64,000 nucleotides of DNA from Epiperipatus broadwayi (Eukaryota; Onychophora; Udeonychophora; Euonychophora; Peripatidae). The notes beneath the pieces are model-generated. The model ran no database searches and had not been told where the DNA came from. It saw only the letters and a list, made by a program, of their open reading frames with translations. Each line of letters opens with the position of its first letter. Positions within the stretch are counted from its first letter, which is position 1. Positions 12,701-24,877 of the stretch are shown in pieces. The translations under genes and the position numbers were made by a program. Location: positions 4,373,656-4,437,655 of the forward strand of contig JAQFVV010012396.1 in the NCBI GenBank assembly GCA_028023455.1, written 5' to 3'.

Positions 12701-15000
12701 TTATTTATTTATTTTTAGATGAATAGTAATATTTGTAAAAATAATAAATAAATGTTTTCTGTACTTTTAGATGAGTATTCAGGAATTTGTAAAAAATGAG
12801 ACATGTATTTCATCTTCTGATTATTTATAATGATTTCAGATTGGTTTAAGGCATACTGAAATCATGTTAATATATAAAATCCATGCTCTATAATGCAACA
12901 TAATAACTAATTAAATAGGATTTGAGATCAATTGTGATGGTTCGATCTGTACTTTTTCATTTATTAACGGGTTTGTATTAGTTTATATATAGCTCATTGG
13001 GGGTATATAGTAACTTTTGCTTTAATATTTTTTTGTTATATAATAAATAAAAAGACTGAACTATTTGACTATTCAATTGCAAATTTACTTATTAATTGTT
13101 TAGTTGTTGTTTTTTTTCTGCATATTTATATATTTTTTTTGATATCAAAATATTATTTTATATAGAATATAGATACTATCTATATTTACATTTATTTACT
13201 ATTAATAGAGTGAAATAAGTATTAAAATGAAAGATGTATTAATGTTTGCCACTATAAAATAATTATTAAGTGGGAGTCTTGGATGTGTGTGTGCAATATC
13301 ATTCAAACTTTTAATAAATATAACGTTTAACATTACAATTATTATTTAGAAAGTAAAAAAGATGATTTTATATATTCAATGTAAATAATCAACTAGGGAA
13401 TTTAAATATAGTGATTTCAAAATTTTTTATTTCTCTAACTTTATTAAGAACTTTTTTTTGCTATTTTTCATTTACATGTATATATTAAATAATGTTTGAA
13501 ATAATTTTCTGTTTTTGTTTTTTTTAGATCGTAATTTGAATTCCACCCTTTTTATCTTTCATCTTTTTTAAAGAATTAATTGCTTGAAATGAACAACGTT
13601 TTGCTTTTCTACTCTCAATAAAACTAAGAACCACACTTCCTGGAACATTTTTTTGTTCATAAGAGTATAACAAATAAAGCATTTCACTAAAAGTAGTAAA
13701 GCTATATTTACATTTTGTATTTAAAACATAAACCAACTGTTGTTTTAAAATTAAAAGAAAAAAACAATAATATTTTATATGAAATATATATATAGATTTC
13801 ATACAAGTAGTTAGTTATACGATATTCCCAAATTTAAATTAATATGTTTATATACATATTATCTCATGTATATATTTAATTAAATTTATTTTATATATTT
13901 AAAAGAACAGCTGTACACATATATAGGTATACTGTATAAGAAAAAAGATTAGAAAAAAATGAACACGGATGACGCAAAAGAGGAAAAAAAGATGAGAAAA
14001 CTCAAAAAAAGAGAATATTAAAAAAGGAAACGGAAAAGTGAAAGGTCAAGTGAGATAAGATAAAAAAAAAAACGTCAATAAAAAAAGAACAAAGAATAGA
14101 AATGAAAAGGAAAAAAACTATCCACTTAAATAAATCTATGTTAATATTTAATATGAATAAAATAGCCAGCATGAGATTGTGTTGTTGTTGCTGTTTTTTT
14201 TTAAAAAAAAGCATTAAGTTCATTTAAAAAAATTTAAACAAACTGAGTTACGTGAATTCAGAGCTAATCTCTGTTTAAATATTAAACATAATACATTTAA
14301 TTTTTTTATGTTTTAAGACTTTTTTTTAAAACTTCATTAAAAATATGAATTACATAATTTATCAACACAAGATTTTAATAACTGAGTAAAATTTTTCAAT
14401 ATATCCGTGATAATGCATTTCATATATATTATATAGCGTTATTGTGAACCATTTATTTTAAAATTTATAATTTAATTTCAAAAAGATTTCGCAATATTAA
14501 AGGAAGTCACTAATAGCACCTTTAAATACATTTTTTATTATGTAATGATTTGAATGTTTTTTTGTCATTTTGTGTTATCTTAACATGTGTATTAAAAAAT
14601 TATAGGATTTTTGTATATAATGTGGTAAACCAAGGCCAAAAGTGTTTTTTTTTTTTAATAATTATACAGTTTCAGGATTTATGCTTCTTTTTTCTAATTT
14701 TATTTTAATAAATATGTGTTAGTTGTTTGTTTAATAAATTAATACATCAATTATAAATTCCATTCAGAAGGTTTATTTCAAGTAGTTTTATATTTATATT
14801 ATAACATCTAAACACAATACATTCAAATCATTTTCATAGTTTGTTTAAAATTAGCATCTTAGTGGAAATATTATAACTAATTTTGCCACAAAATTGTCTT
14901 TTTTTAAAATAACGCTAATAAAAAAAAATACTGGAAATATTAAATATGATCAATTACATCTTTTCAGCTATTTTTGTTATTTTTTATATTCATACATCTT
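9730..15000. other. 5.3 kb AT-rich desert, nothing recognised
   Basis: About 80% A+T with A/T homopolymers and short TTTA or TAAA runs. Open stretches, for example 13524-13802 and 14002-14223 on the minus strand, are Phe/Leu/Ile/Lys-rich products of base composition with no domain. A purine-rich patch lies at 13940-14110. Confidence 0.5.
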
Positions 15001-15131
15001 AAGTAGAATTTATTTTTTTTTCTCATGAGTCACAGCATCAGCCGGGAAGCAAACCTGCTAACCCAGGACAATTGCTTGTAAAGCAGCTGTTGCTGACCTC
15101 TTGACCACCAATGCTTGACAAGTAGAATTTA
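15001..15131 (-). mobile_element. tRNA-derived SINE, minus strand, with 12-bp TSD
   Basis: The target duplication aagtagaattta occurs at 15001-15012 and 15120-15131. Between them a T-run (the reversed A tail) is followed by catgagtcacagcatcagcc and a reversed tRNA-like head with a B-box-like segment and ending ccaccaatgcttg. The same family occurs at 25.8, 42.4 and 61.2 kb. SINEs of this sort are transcribed by RNA polymerase III from the internal A and B boxes and are mobilised by LINE enzymes. Divergence from the 42.4 kb copy suggests an older insertion. Confidence 0.85.
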
Positions 15132-15539
15132 AATTTTAAGAACAAAAGTAATTGATAATTGTAAAAAGATAAATAATATTTTCAATTTTAAAATGACAAG
15201 TTTGTTCAATATCTATCTTAAAACAATAATGTGTAGAATTGCTTCAAACAAACAATTTTGGGAAAGAGTATTTTAGAATACATACTCACATTATTATTAT
15301 TATAATAAATTGTTTTTATTCTGGGCATAATATAACTTATAAAGAACATCATGGTAATATGGTTATCTTATTCCTTAATCTGGGGTTCAAGTTCATATAG
15401 AATGGTTTTACAATTTTTTTAATGCTTAGACTTTTTTAAATAGTATTACCACAGTCAATCTACATAACCATTTAGTTCTTAGTCAGTAAATGAGTATTTA
15501 GCCATTATTATGTATATAAAAAAGATCTCATATTAACTG
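15132..15539. other. AT-rich DNA, nothing recognised
   Basis: Ordinary AT-rich sequence between the SINE and the palindromic TA tract. Confidence 0.5.
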
Positions 15540-15543
15540 ATCT

Positions 15544-15627
<84 letters not shown>
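15540..15627. repeat. TA microsatellite with mirrored unique flank (palindrome)
   Basis: The decamer tcttttttaa at 15541-15550 is followed by a 30-bp TA run, its exact reverse complement ttaaaaaaga at 15581-15590, and a second TA run to 15627. The first 50 bp form a perfect palindrome. The architecture (unique, TA run, inverted unique, TA run) is the same as at 60461-60545. Confidence 0.9.
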
Positions 15628-15629
<2 letters not shown>

Positions 15630-18120
15630 GTAATGTAAAGCAGTATCACCACTAATGGCAAAGTGTTATTCTCTTATTTTCTTACGGATGCTGATTCCAT
15701 TATTTAACATTGATTTTGTAACACAATTTAACAGCTAATGTCCATATTACATATTAATCTATATTATCATATATGCATTATTTCAAACATAATACAAATA
15801 TAAATATTTAAAATGGGGGGGGGGATAAAGTTTTTAATAAAATAAAATAAAAAGTTTCAACATATTTGAAATATAAAAATACTATTAAAAAAAATAAGTT
15901 ACTATAGTAATCTAAATAATAAATAAAAACTAAAAAGCAATCAAATGATTAATTTCATAAGAGATCATATGACATAGGCTTTGTGTTCAGATATTTTTAA
16001 CACTCGAGTTCATCATTCTACCTTGACAACTGGTTTCTGAATCAATGCTCTAAATATGTATGGTAATAAAAATTTAAATCTTTCATAATCATTGATTTAA
16101 AACAAACATTAGTTTTATTAAAATACTGCCAAAATGATGATATATTTAAATAAAATAATAAAGTTTAAAAAAAATAAAATAAAATTATATCATTACACAA
16201 ATTTAGAAAATAAGTTATAATATTTGGAACAAAAATTTTTTCATGAAAAAATAGTTACATATATTATTTTAAAGCTTTACTAAAAATATTAATTAAAATT
16301 TTTTAACATATAGATGAGAACATTTTTAGAGCCAAACCAAAAGATCATGCTTAACTTGCTATATTTGAGTGTAGATTAAACAAGGACAAGTGGGCCACAT
16401 AAAATTTTGTTTGTTTTGATTTGGGCCATGCCATTAAAAGAAGTTCAGATTTATATAAGCTATAAATCATTACATAAATTAAATGATAAATTAAGAAAAT
16501 GTGTGTCCCTTTTTTGTATCATCCCATTTTATGAGTAAATCTTTTATATGAAAACTTTAAAATAGTTTTTAAAAAATTAATCACTACAATTTATTAGTTC
16601 AATGTCATTAGTTATAATGTTTTGATGCTTGACCTTTTAAAACCAAACACTTATCTGTTTTATGTATAACAAAAATTATTGTGATGTTGTTGTGCTCATG
16701 AAATGGGATTTGAATTCACACTAGATAATTTTTTTTTTGCTTTCACAAATCTAATCAGGATTATAATTTTTTTCAAATAAACTATTCATAACCAATTCAA
16801 ACAATCATCTAACAAAAATCAATAGATAAGAAAATAACTGTTTATAAATGTGTAACTTTTTAATATAATATTAAAAAAAAGCTCTTTAGGCATTCTGCTT
16901 TGTGCATCTGCATGCAATACTTACAACATAACATTTAGATTGGGAAGACACTTTTTTTTTAAGTAAGTGCAAATTTCCACACTATGTTTTTTTTAATATT
17001 TTTGCAGAAAGCTGACTGTTTAGTTATTTATCTCATTGTAATTGATAAAAATTTGTAAAATTAGTTTCCATATTCTAGTAATCAATAATGGAACTGATTT
17101 CAGTGATAACCATATGGTATTTCTTAAATTTTAATTTATGAATGCATAATAAAAGATAAATAAATAATTTTTATAATTTATGGAAGTTCAAGTAGCCATT
17201 TTAAAAATTAAATTCCTCTAAACAGTTGCCTAAAAATGTCTATTCATGGTTTCAGCTTTGATTTTTTAAAAAAGAAAAATGATATGATTATCACTAACAT
17301 ATAAATTAACTGAATGTGGGATTGTGGTTTTCTATCTTAAAAAAATATGTGAATGAGTGTGCTTTTTGTAAATTAAGCACATTCACTCAATGGGAGCTCA
17401 CTTTTATATCATTGAATAGCTATTATAATTAAAATACATGCATATTATGAATACATGATAAAATATATTGAGATTTACCTATTTATATTGAGTTTCCATA
17501 TCCACTATTCTAATTCACTTAGCCACAGTTTAAACATATTAATATTATTTTTTCATTATTCATCAATTTCAATCTCTTGATTTGCATAATGAAAGTATCT
17601 CTAGTTGTGTGCCCTCTGAAATAAAGATGAATATTGAAACAGTAAGATTCGTATTCGAATCTTAAGTTTCACCTTTTCTGTCGTCTCTCACTGACCGGTC
17701 TATCCCACCCAAATTTAAACTTTTGGTATCGAGTTGTGTGTGTAACAATATTAAAAATGTATAAATATATGTAGAATTCAACATAAACACACACACATTT
17801 CGATCTCAAATTAAAGGCAATAAATACGGATAAAGTAATATAATTTAGATTTCTTTAGCTAAATAAAATTTTGTGTAATATTAATCATTTATTTTGAATT
17901 TATAAAGTTCGTATTTATTGTTTAGTTTAAATTTCGTTAAATAATAATTCTAACAAAATCTGATGCAATAATTAATTAAAGTTAAAATAATTTTATTCCC
18001 TTTTGTCTTTGAAAGTTTAAAAGCATCGGTCAGTGATAGATAATAAATTAATTATAGAAAAATTCAAAAAAAAATGTAATTAACGAATGTAAAAGAAAAA
18101 AACAAAACAAACAATAGCAC
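15628..18120. other. AT-rich DNA with a small hairpin
   Basis: No genes. An imperfect hairpin lies at about 17350-17390, where tgagtgtgctt pairs with aagcacattca across a short loop. A G-run is at about 15815-15824. The composition becomes slightly more balanced near 17610-17720. Confidence 0.5.
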
Positions 18121-18660
18121 AGCAGATTTCTTTCTAATTAAAACCACAAAAGCATTGATTATCCTGAGGGCGAGATAAATAAAACCTAAAAATATCTCAA
18201 CAGAAAAATTAAAAGATCAAAATAAAAAAAGGAGGCCACTGGACTTGCTGGAGACTTCACTTGAACTTTAGCTTTGCTCTCGAGTGGAGAGTCTAAAATA
18301 CTTAAAATAAATTGATATTGCCAAGGATGACCGAGTAAGCACCGAGATTATTCTCCATCGGGAGAGGCCACCGTATGCCAAACTCCACATTGCCCACGTA
18401 AAAACACCAAAGACTGCTACCTGAAAAGACAAGAAGCTGCTGCTGTTAAAATCAATAAAATGCCAAAGACAAGAAAGAAAACTGCTAACACGAACAACTA
18501 CTATTAAACAAAGGAAGAAAACACTTATCAAACAGGTACCTGTGTGTGATTCCAAATTATAGAGACTCTAGTAATAATAAGCTAAGCTCACCCTACTATT
18601 TGCTAACGCTAAAGTAAAATGTAATTTGTGAAACTAAAATTGAGAATTAAGAACTGTAAA
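18121..18660. other. GC-richer patch with a minus-strand open stretch; nature unclear
   Basis: The base composition rises above the surrounding desert. On the minus strand there is an uninterrupted 95-codon stretch (18268-18555) with a hydrophobic N-terminal half (LISVFFLCLIVVVRVSSFLS) that could be a membrane segment, followed by TWAMWSLAYGG and several Arg/Ser residues. A possible splice acceptor (gtcttttcag) precedes the second half at about 18425. I do not recognise it. It may be a small exon, an upstream part of the LTR-like block that follows, or chance. Confidence 0.25.
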
Positions 18661-19046
18661 TTTCCCTAACAGCACCTCCCCTACCTTCTTAGGGATTTCT
18701 CAAACTACACTTTATTTATAATTATTATTGAAATAACCTCTCATAAGTTTTAGTTTTATACTAAACTATAACGCTGAACATTGAAGGTGCAAATTGCATT
18801 AAATTGCTTTATAAAAACTTAATTCATGTAAGTACGACGCGCATTCAAAGAACAGTTATTGTAAGCAGGCACTACTCAAATAGCTGGCAACTGCTGTAAT
18901 AACCCCTTTAGAATTTTGATTATTAAATTTTAATGAAAATACGGAAATTTATTTCTTTGAGAGTCACCATTCTTTAGTCAATGTTGATAATGGGGGCCGA
19001 GTTTGAAATCTAGTTAAATATTACCATAACTTTTAGACTTATACTG

Positions 19047-19474
19047 TGTTACGTTTTGAAGCCCGTGACTTATTCCACGCCGTGAATACTCCGTTCTATA
19101 GGGTTGATAACCCCGCGCCTACACGTGGACATGATAAGTCCCGTAGGGCTGCGACCTCACGCAGCCCTGGCAATTGCAACACGACCGCTTGTCCCTGGTT
19201 ATGCTCATGTGGCACCTACCCTTCGGGTTGAGGCACCAACCCGAACCCATAAACTTATTCACGGCTGCGTTTCGTGCTGCCATTTTATATCGTCCTTCTA
19301 AAGCGTACCACGTGTTCCTTTATTTAGTTTATCATTCTCTATATCACTCCGCCTCGGCATTACTTCATCATCCACTCTCAAATAAAGTTTGCCTCTAGTC
19401 GTAAAATAAAACTTTTATTAAATAAAGTATGTCCACCCACTGAGACTCTTGCGTGCAAAGTATAAATCCCTACA
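19047..19474 (+). mobile_element. LTR-like block (possible solo LTR)
   Basis: The block is GC-rich for this window. It begins TGTTACGTTTTGAAGCCCG, a start typical of gypsy LTRs, and ends atccctaca, giving the TG...CA form over 428 bp. It holds possible AATAAA signals (near 19405-19430) and repeated ctcttgcgtg-type sequence near the 3' end. The flanking pentamers (tactg and gcacg) do not match, so a clean solo-LTR insertion cannot be proven, and no second copy is in the window. Short overlapping plus-strand open frames here (19046-19398) look like by-products of composition. Confidence 0.35.
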
Positions 19475-19740
19475 GCACGTAAGAAAACTCCCTCGAGAAC
19501 CTTAGGTAGCTAGATTACACCTTCATATAAGAGCCTTTATAAATAAATGATTTTATATATAATAAAATTGTCAATTAACTATTGAAACTCTGAATATAAA
19601 ATAGATTAAAACATTAAAAGTTTTTTATTAAAACGTAAATAAAAATTTTAACTAACATCTGTAGTTAAGTTTTCATTTATTCGATGCCCATTATACAATT
19701 CCTCGATTATATAGTTAATTAAACATTTGATTGTTGGCCA

Positions 19741-19875
19741 ACTCGGAACAAACCAGAACCACACTCCCTGACCACCGCGAAGTTACTAGCGCACAGCACC
19801 AAGGATGTGGAACAAAACGTCGAACTTGGACCCGGTGCCGCCGGCGCGTCGGGGGCACGAGAACGACGACATATG
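19741..19875. other. short GC-rich patch
   Basis: About 130 bp with very high GC for the window, including a CpG-dense core at about 19835-19872 (ccggtgccgccggcgcg). It could be the continuation of the LTR-like element, a regulatory CpG patch, or a fragment of a gene. No open frame is convincing. Confidence 0.3.
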
Positions 19876-21650
19876 TTTAACATCAAAGAAATTCAAGAAG
19901 TAGCTTATTTTGACTTTTATGAGTTATTACTGCTTCCTAATTTAAAAGATTCAGACCATTAAGATAATTGGAAATTGAAAAATATTTTTATGTCATGCAT
20001 TAATTTAAAACTTTAATTTATTAATTTAAAAAACTTGGTTATTTACCATATTAGAAATAAGTACTACCATTACTTACTTTATGCTCATGCCAGGGCATAA
20101 TTCAATTTAAATTTTAAAAAATGCTTATGGTCCATATTATTAACTCAATGTTTTTTTTTTGTTTTGTTTTTTTTTTTTTTTTGCCTAGAAAAAAATAAAT
20201 ATTAAATAATTATTTTTTAAAAAAAAAACTGTATAAAATAAATTATGATAATTGAAAATACTATACTGATACACCTAGAGAACAAAAATATAAAAAAGTA
20301 AATAAAAAGTTTTAGTGCTTTGATGATAACATTATTAATCTGAAATTTTTATATCAATCCCTCTATAGATCAAGAATAGAGAGAGGGAAAAAAGTTATAG
20401 AGGTTTGATTTGGAAATTTTTTTCTATATAATTGAAACAAAAAAAAATATTTTTGCACCATGTACTAATTCAAAATATTATTTAATTAATAAAAAAAAAA
20501 GCTGGAATATTGACTGGACTGGAAATAAATACCAAGTAATGATGTAAATTTAACAATCTTTCAATAGTGCAAATAGATATCTATGTCATATTCTATATGT
20601 GTATGCAGTAAACTGTAAATTATAATTTACAGCAAATACATAGCATATATAAAACTGTTTCTCTTAATATGACTAGAATATTGTGAATACAAAAACAAAA
20701 ACTATGCATAAAAAATAGCGTATATAAAATTATAAAAGCTTAAGCAATTTAGAAACAGATAAAAAAAAGTTAATCCATATATAAAACATTTTATTTACTT
20801 ATCTATTGATTATAAACGAAGTATATAAAGAGGAGGAGGGCGACGACAATTTTTTTTATTTATTTATTGTATCTATCTTTTAAAAATATATTAAATATAC
20901 ATATTGATTAAAATCGAGCAGCATAAAAATATTTATATCATTTGGTAATCGAACCCCATTTAACACGTTTGATTCAATACAAAAAAAAAAAAAATGTAGT
21001 TTTCCAAATGCTGAATTTTCAATTTTTTCATCATTTATATATATCACTTATCTATAAAGTTTACTTAACTCCAAAGCAGCTTATAATCATCACCAGAGTT
21101 TATTATTTTTACAAGAATGAACATATATAATTTTTAAAATTCTCTTTAAAGAAAAGCCAGGTTTCTTCGGATGATTAGAATCATAAGCAACTCATAAATT
21201 TGAACTGAATAAAAAAAAAAACTTAATTATTTGTAAGTTTATAATAGTTAAAAATACTGCAAAGGGGCTCACTAGTATATATTAATAAATAAATTAAAAA
21301 TAATAACTTTAAAATAAGGATTTTTTTTAGTTTATATTAGAATTACCATATACTACAATGGGTCACAAAATATCACTTTCTACTGTAAATAAATAACTGC
21401 AGTTATTTGGAGAGAAAAAATGTGTTTAAAGTTATAAATAGTTATTTTTTTAGAATTTTATTACATATATTTTCATTATTAAAAAAAAAAACAAAAGAGG
21501 AAAAAGAATAAACATCATTATTTGCTTTTCTCTTAATGCATTTACTAATTTTTAAAATATTATTGGTGACATTAATATTAATTTCGATTTTTATAATTAT
21601 TTCTTTTTTAGTTTGATTCAGTTTTAATTAAATATAAAAGCTATATGTTT
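19876..21650. other. AT-rich DNA, nothing recognised
   Basis: Strong A/T runs, for example the T-run at about 20151-20182. Open stretches such as 20942-21130 are compositional. Confidence 0.5.
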
Positions 21651-21659
21651 ATCCACTAT

Positions 21660-21810
21660 AAAGTATGTTATATAAGGTATTTGACCACAGACCTTCAAAC
21701 ATTCATCTTCCACTCTATCTTATACAACCGATACATCATGACCACACATCTGTGAAAAAGTTAAATGATCTCCAATATGTGTATTTTGTGCTGAACTAGC
21801 ATTCATCAGT
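21660..21810 (-). repeat. tRNA-like repeat, diverged copy of the core at 22.1 kb
   Basis: The plus-strand text ggtatttgaccacagacctt through gatctccaatatgtg and attttgtgctgaac aligns closely with 22110-22245. On the minus strand the tRNA-like features are a D-arm-like segment (tatcggttgtat) and a B-box-like end (ggtcaaatacc). No terminal inverted repeats are seen around this copy. Confidence 0.55.
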
Positions 21811-22054
21811 TGATCCAAATCATCATCATCACACACCTCAAAGTTCAATGGGCAGGCTTCAATCTTCACCACCCTCTGATTCTTCAGCCATTCATACTAC
21901 TGAAAATCTGAAGATGTAATGCCCAAATCCCTTGTGATGCCAATATTATTGTCATGCTCATATTATGTTTAAGTCACTCTAACCCCTCATGTATAGGACC
22001 TTATCCATTTAAATACAAAGAAGAGGGATGGGAAGGCTACAGGCCGAATCTGTA

Positions 22055-22299
22055 ATATTTGATTGAATGCAAGTATAATTTATATATTTGCAGTTTTAGA
22101 TGTAATTATACAAGGGATTTGAACACAGGCTTTCAAATTCTCTTCAGCTATCTGCTTTATGTCATACAACTGATACACATAACCACAGACACCCATGTGA
22201 AAAAAATAAATGATCTCCAATATACATATTTTGTGCTGAACCATATAATTACATCTAATACTCCAGGTATATAAATTATACTTGTATTCAATCAAATAT
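22055..22299. mobile_element. short TIR element (MITE-like) enclosing a tRNA-like core
   Basis: The outer arms of about 57 bp are inverted repeats: 22055-22111 begins atatttgattgaatgcaagt, and 22243-22299 reversed begins atatttgattgaatacaagt. Both continue through ataatttatata to agatgtaattata. The 130-bp interior, read on the minus strand, resembles a tRNA-derived SINE head with a D-arm-like tcagttgtatgac and a B-box-like tgttcaaatccc. TA-rich flanks would fit a TA-targeting element, but the exact duplication cannot be told from the TA-rich context. The matching plus and minus open frames here simply mirror the inverted arms. Confidence 0.6.
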
Positions 22300-23023
22300 A
22301 AAGTATTTTACTTTTTTGGCAATTTTTTTTTGTTTATATAAAATTTATATCATTAGAAATATACACTCATGTTTACGTGTGTGTATGTTAGAATATTCAC
22401 AATATTGCATAGTATTCTATTTTTATTATTTATTTTTAACTACTTCAGCTTCAAGCTGCCATTTTGAATTTTTTAAAATACTGGCCTGAGACACAATTTT
22501 CACAATAACTTCAGTTTTAATTATGTTAGAGCAAAAACAATTACATTGCTAGAAACTAGAAACATTAAAAAAAAAAAATAACCATAAAATAAATAGTGAT
22601 AACTATATAAAAAATAAGAAAAAAAGAAATTTTCACATTGGAAATAATTATTATTTTATTGTTTGTTCATAATTTGGAAATTAACATTAACTAAAATTGA
22701 AAATACATCTTCAGTGACAATTTCTTTATATTCCTCACAAAATTATCTTTCTAAACATGTAAACATGTCTTACCTGAGTTAATCCACAGCTTCACAATCT
22801 CCAAAAGAACTCGGATATGACTTCTTCATTTTTTATCTTGGACCCCAAATGTTCTAAATATCAAAGGCATCTATAAAAAAAAAAAGATTCATCCTAATAA
22901 AAAATACAAAAAAAATCATCATAGCAATTGGCTTCTTATCCATCTAAAACTAAAAATTGTAAACTACTGTCTATATCACTGATAAAATGAGTTTCATCTC
23001 TTCATTTTATATTTTTTGTGTAC
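22300..23023. other. AT-rich DNA, nothing recognised
   Basis: A balanced patch at 22780-22860 shows no coding signal. The remainder is AT-rich. Confidence 0.45.
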
Positions 23024-23090
23024 ATCAGTGATGTTTATATTCTTTATGCACACACAAGTGATGTTTATATTCTTTATGCACAGAAGTGAT
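23024..23090 (+). repeat. two-unit tandem repeat, about 34 bp
   Basis: The unit agtgatgtttatattcttta followed by tgcaca occurs twice in direct succession, and a third start (agtgatgcta) follows. Confidence 0.7.
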
Positions 23091-23213
23091 GCTATCTTAT
23101 TATATTTATTGTACCACATAGATATCATTTATTTGCATATAGGGTATTTGTTAGCTATAGACTTGAAAATAATGTTATCAAACATATAGCAAAACCAAAA
23201 CATAAACAAGAAT

Positions 23214-23608
23214 CAGAATTTGATTATGTTTGTGTATGCAATGTTTGTATACATTTTATTATTAGTTTTATAACACATTACTTGTACACTATATTATATA
23301 AACATAATTAATGATTTTCAAAATAAATTATTATAATTTTTGAAAACATTATTTTTATAATAGTATAGGTAGAACATTAGAAAATTACTATAGATATAAA
23401 TTCTATATGCAGAATTTGATTATATGTTTGTGTATGCAATGTCTGTATACATTTGATTATTAGTTTTATAACACATTACTTGTAAAACATATTATATAAA
23501 CATAATTAATGATTTTCATAATAAATTATTATACTTTTTGAAAAACATTATTTTTATAATAGTGTAGGTAGAACATTAGAAAATTACTATAGATATAAAT
23601 TCTATATG
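23214..23608 (+). repeat. 197-bp tandem duplication
   Basis: A unit beginning agaatttgattat and ending tataaattctatatg occurs at about 23215-23410 and again at 23411-23608. There are only scattered differences (for example gcaatgtttgta against gcaatgtctgta). It is non-coding. The high similarity implies a fairly recent duplication. Confidence 0.9.
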
Positions 23609-24460
23609 AGTATAAATAAATATATAACTAACACACACTAATTACAAACTAAAATTAATAAAAAAGATAATTTTATCAAAAAATTAAAAAAAATATTTAA
23701 AAATGTTACTTACGACATTATGTTGAAGCTCTATTGTAGGCCTTCTTTGTGAATAACACTGGAGAAATTTTCACTTGCAGCCCATAAACCATTTTTGTCT
23801 TTTATCACTTTGTGATAAGTACAAAAATTATCAAAAAAAAAAAAAAATTAAATACTGTGGTCGATTAAAAAATTTGCCAAAAATCCAAATTTCAACCGAT
23901 TTTTTTTGAAGTAAACATTTTCTGAAAACCACGTAATTAAGCTATCAAATGCTTGGATTTTGTTCTACATCATGCTTATACATTTTACATCAGTAAAGAA
24001 AGAAAACAAAACATCATCTGAAAAATGCCAGCAGCACTCTCGCAGTGCTAATAACGTTCAAAAAGTTAATATCCTAATTTTCACTTATAATTTTTAAATT
24101 AAAAATGTATGTACTGTTGTAGACACTATATATTCACATGTTAAAATGTCTTTCCTGTATAGTATCTAACATTCAGTATTATCCAAAAATTTAGATTATT
24201 CACCTGAGATATTAGAATCAAATGCTATGAATATGGCAGACCAACTGTGTTGACTTTTTTAAAATATAAAATCAGACAATTATGTGGCATTTAAGCATTA
24301 AAATAATATGGAAGCACAGCCGTTCTATTGAATTGACCAAACTAACGTTTTTCTGTTTGCTCTTTTTTTTTTTTTTGTTAATTTCTTTAGCTGGAATCAG
24401 TTGTAAATGTTTTAAGTATTTAATTATCTGAATAAATTATTGTTCCAGTAGCAAATCTTA
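23609..24460. other. AT-rich DNA, nothing recognised
   Basis: No bounded repeat or coding stretch. A slightly balanced stretch at 23715-23830 has no identifiable content. Confidence 0.45.
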
Positions 24461-24525
24461 ATAACATGAAAGGCTGAAATCGTTGACAGAAGCACCTTAA
24501 AAATGTTTCTATGACAGCCAATCAG
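24461..24525 (+). repeat. 65-bp direct repeat, copy 1, with internal hairpin
   Basis: The repeat runs ataacatgaaaggctgaaat, then cgttgacagaagcacc, then an A-run and ttctatgacagccaatcag. In copy 2 at 24813-24877 the middle pairs as agaagc with gcttct. It is probably part of a small transposon or of a PLE end; the gctgaaa..ttgac motif resembles sequence near PLE ends at 36.57 kb. Confidence 0.6.
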
Positions 24526-24812
24526 ATGCATAGGAAACTCTCAAGTCAAAACACAAGGCAGAAATTTTAGGAGAAAAGATGGTTCCCCACCTTTCTCTCC
24601 ACTTAAATTTATATATAAATAAGCCAGTCTTAAGCATTTTGAAATGAGAGCGTGAAGATTTAAACACCTTCACATTTAATTCACTAAATATTATATATAA
24701 ATAAACAACATGAAATTTTTCGATTTACTATGAAGTAATTTTCAAATCCCATGAATTGATAGTAACAAATGTAAATATATTAATTTATTAAGTGCAAGCA
24801 GGGGATATAATA

Positions 24813-24877
24813 ATAACATGAAAGGCTGAAACCTTTGACAGAAGCGCTTTAAAAATGCTTCTATGATAACCAATCAG
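24813..24877 (+). repeat. 65-bp direct repeat, copy 2
   Basis: About 88% identical to 24461-24525. It carries the intact small hairpin agaagcgcttt-aaaa-atgcttct. The 290 bp between the copies are AT-rich with no coding signal. Confidence 0.6.

Noticed and set aside
13940-14223. Phe/Leu-rich minus-strand open frame as a membrane protein
   Set aside because: The plus strand is a purine-rich A/G tract, so the hydrophobic reading follows from base composition.
19046-19398. three overlapping plus-strand open frames of 61-74 codons
   Set aside because: They overlap in different frames within the LTR-like block, and none shows a domain or favoured codon pattern.
22059-22295. two 71-codon open frames on opposite strands with similar peptides
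   Set aside because: The similarity comes from the inverted arms of the TIR element, not from two genes.
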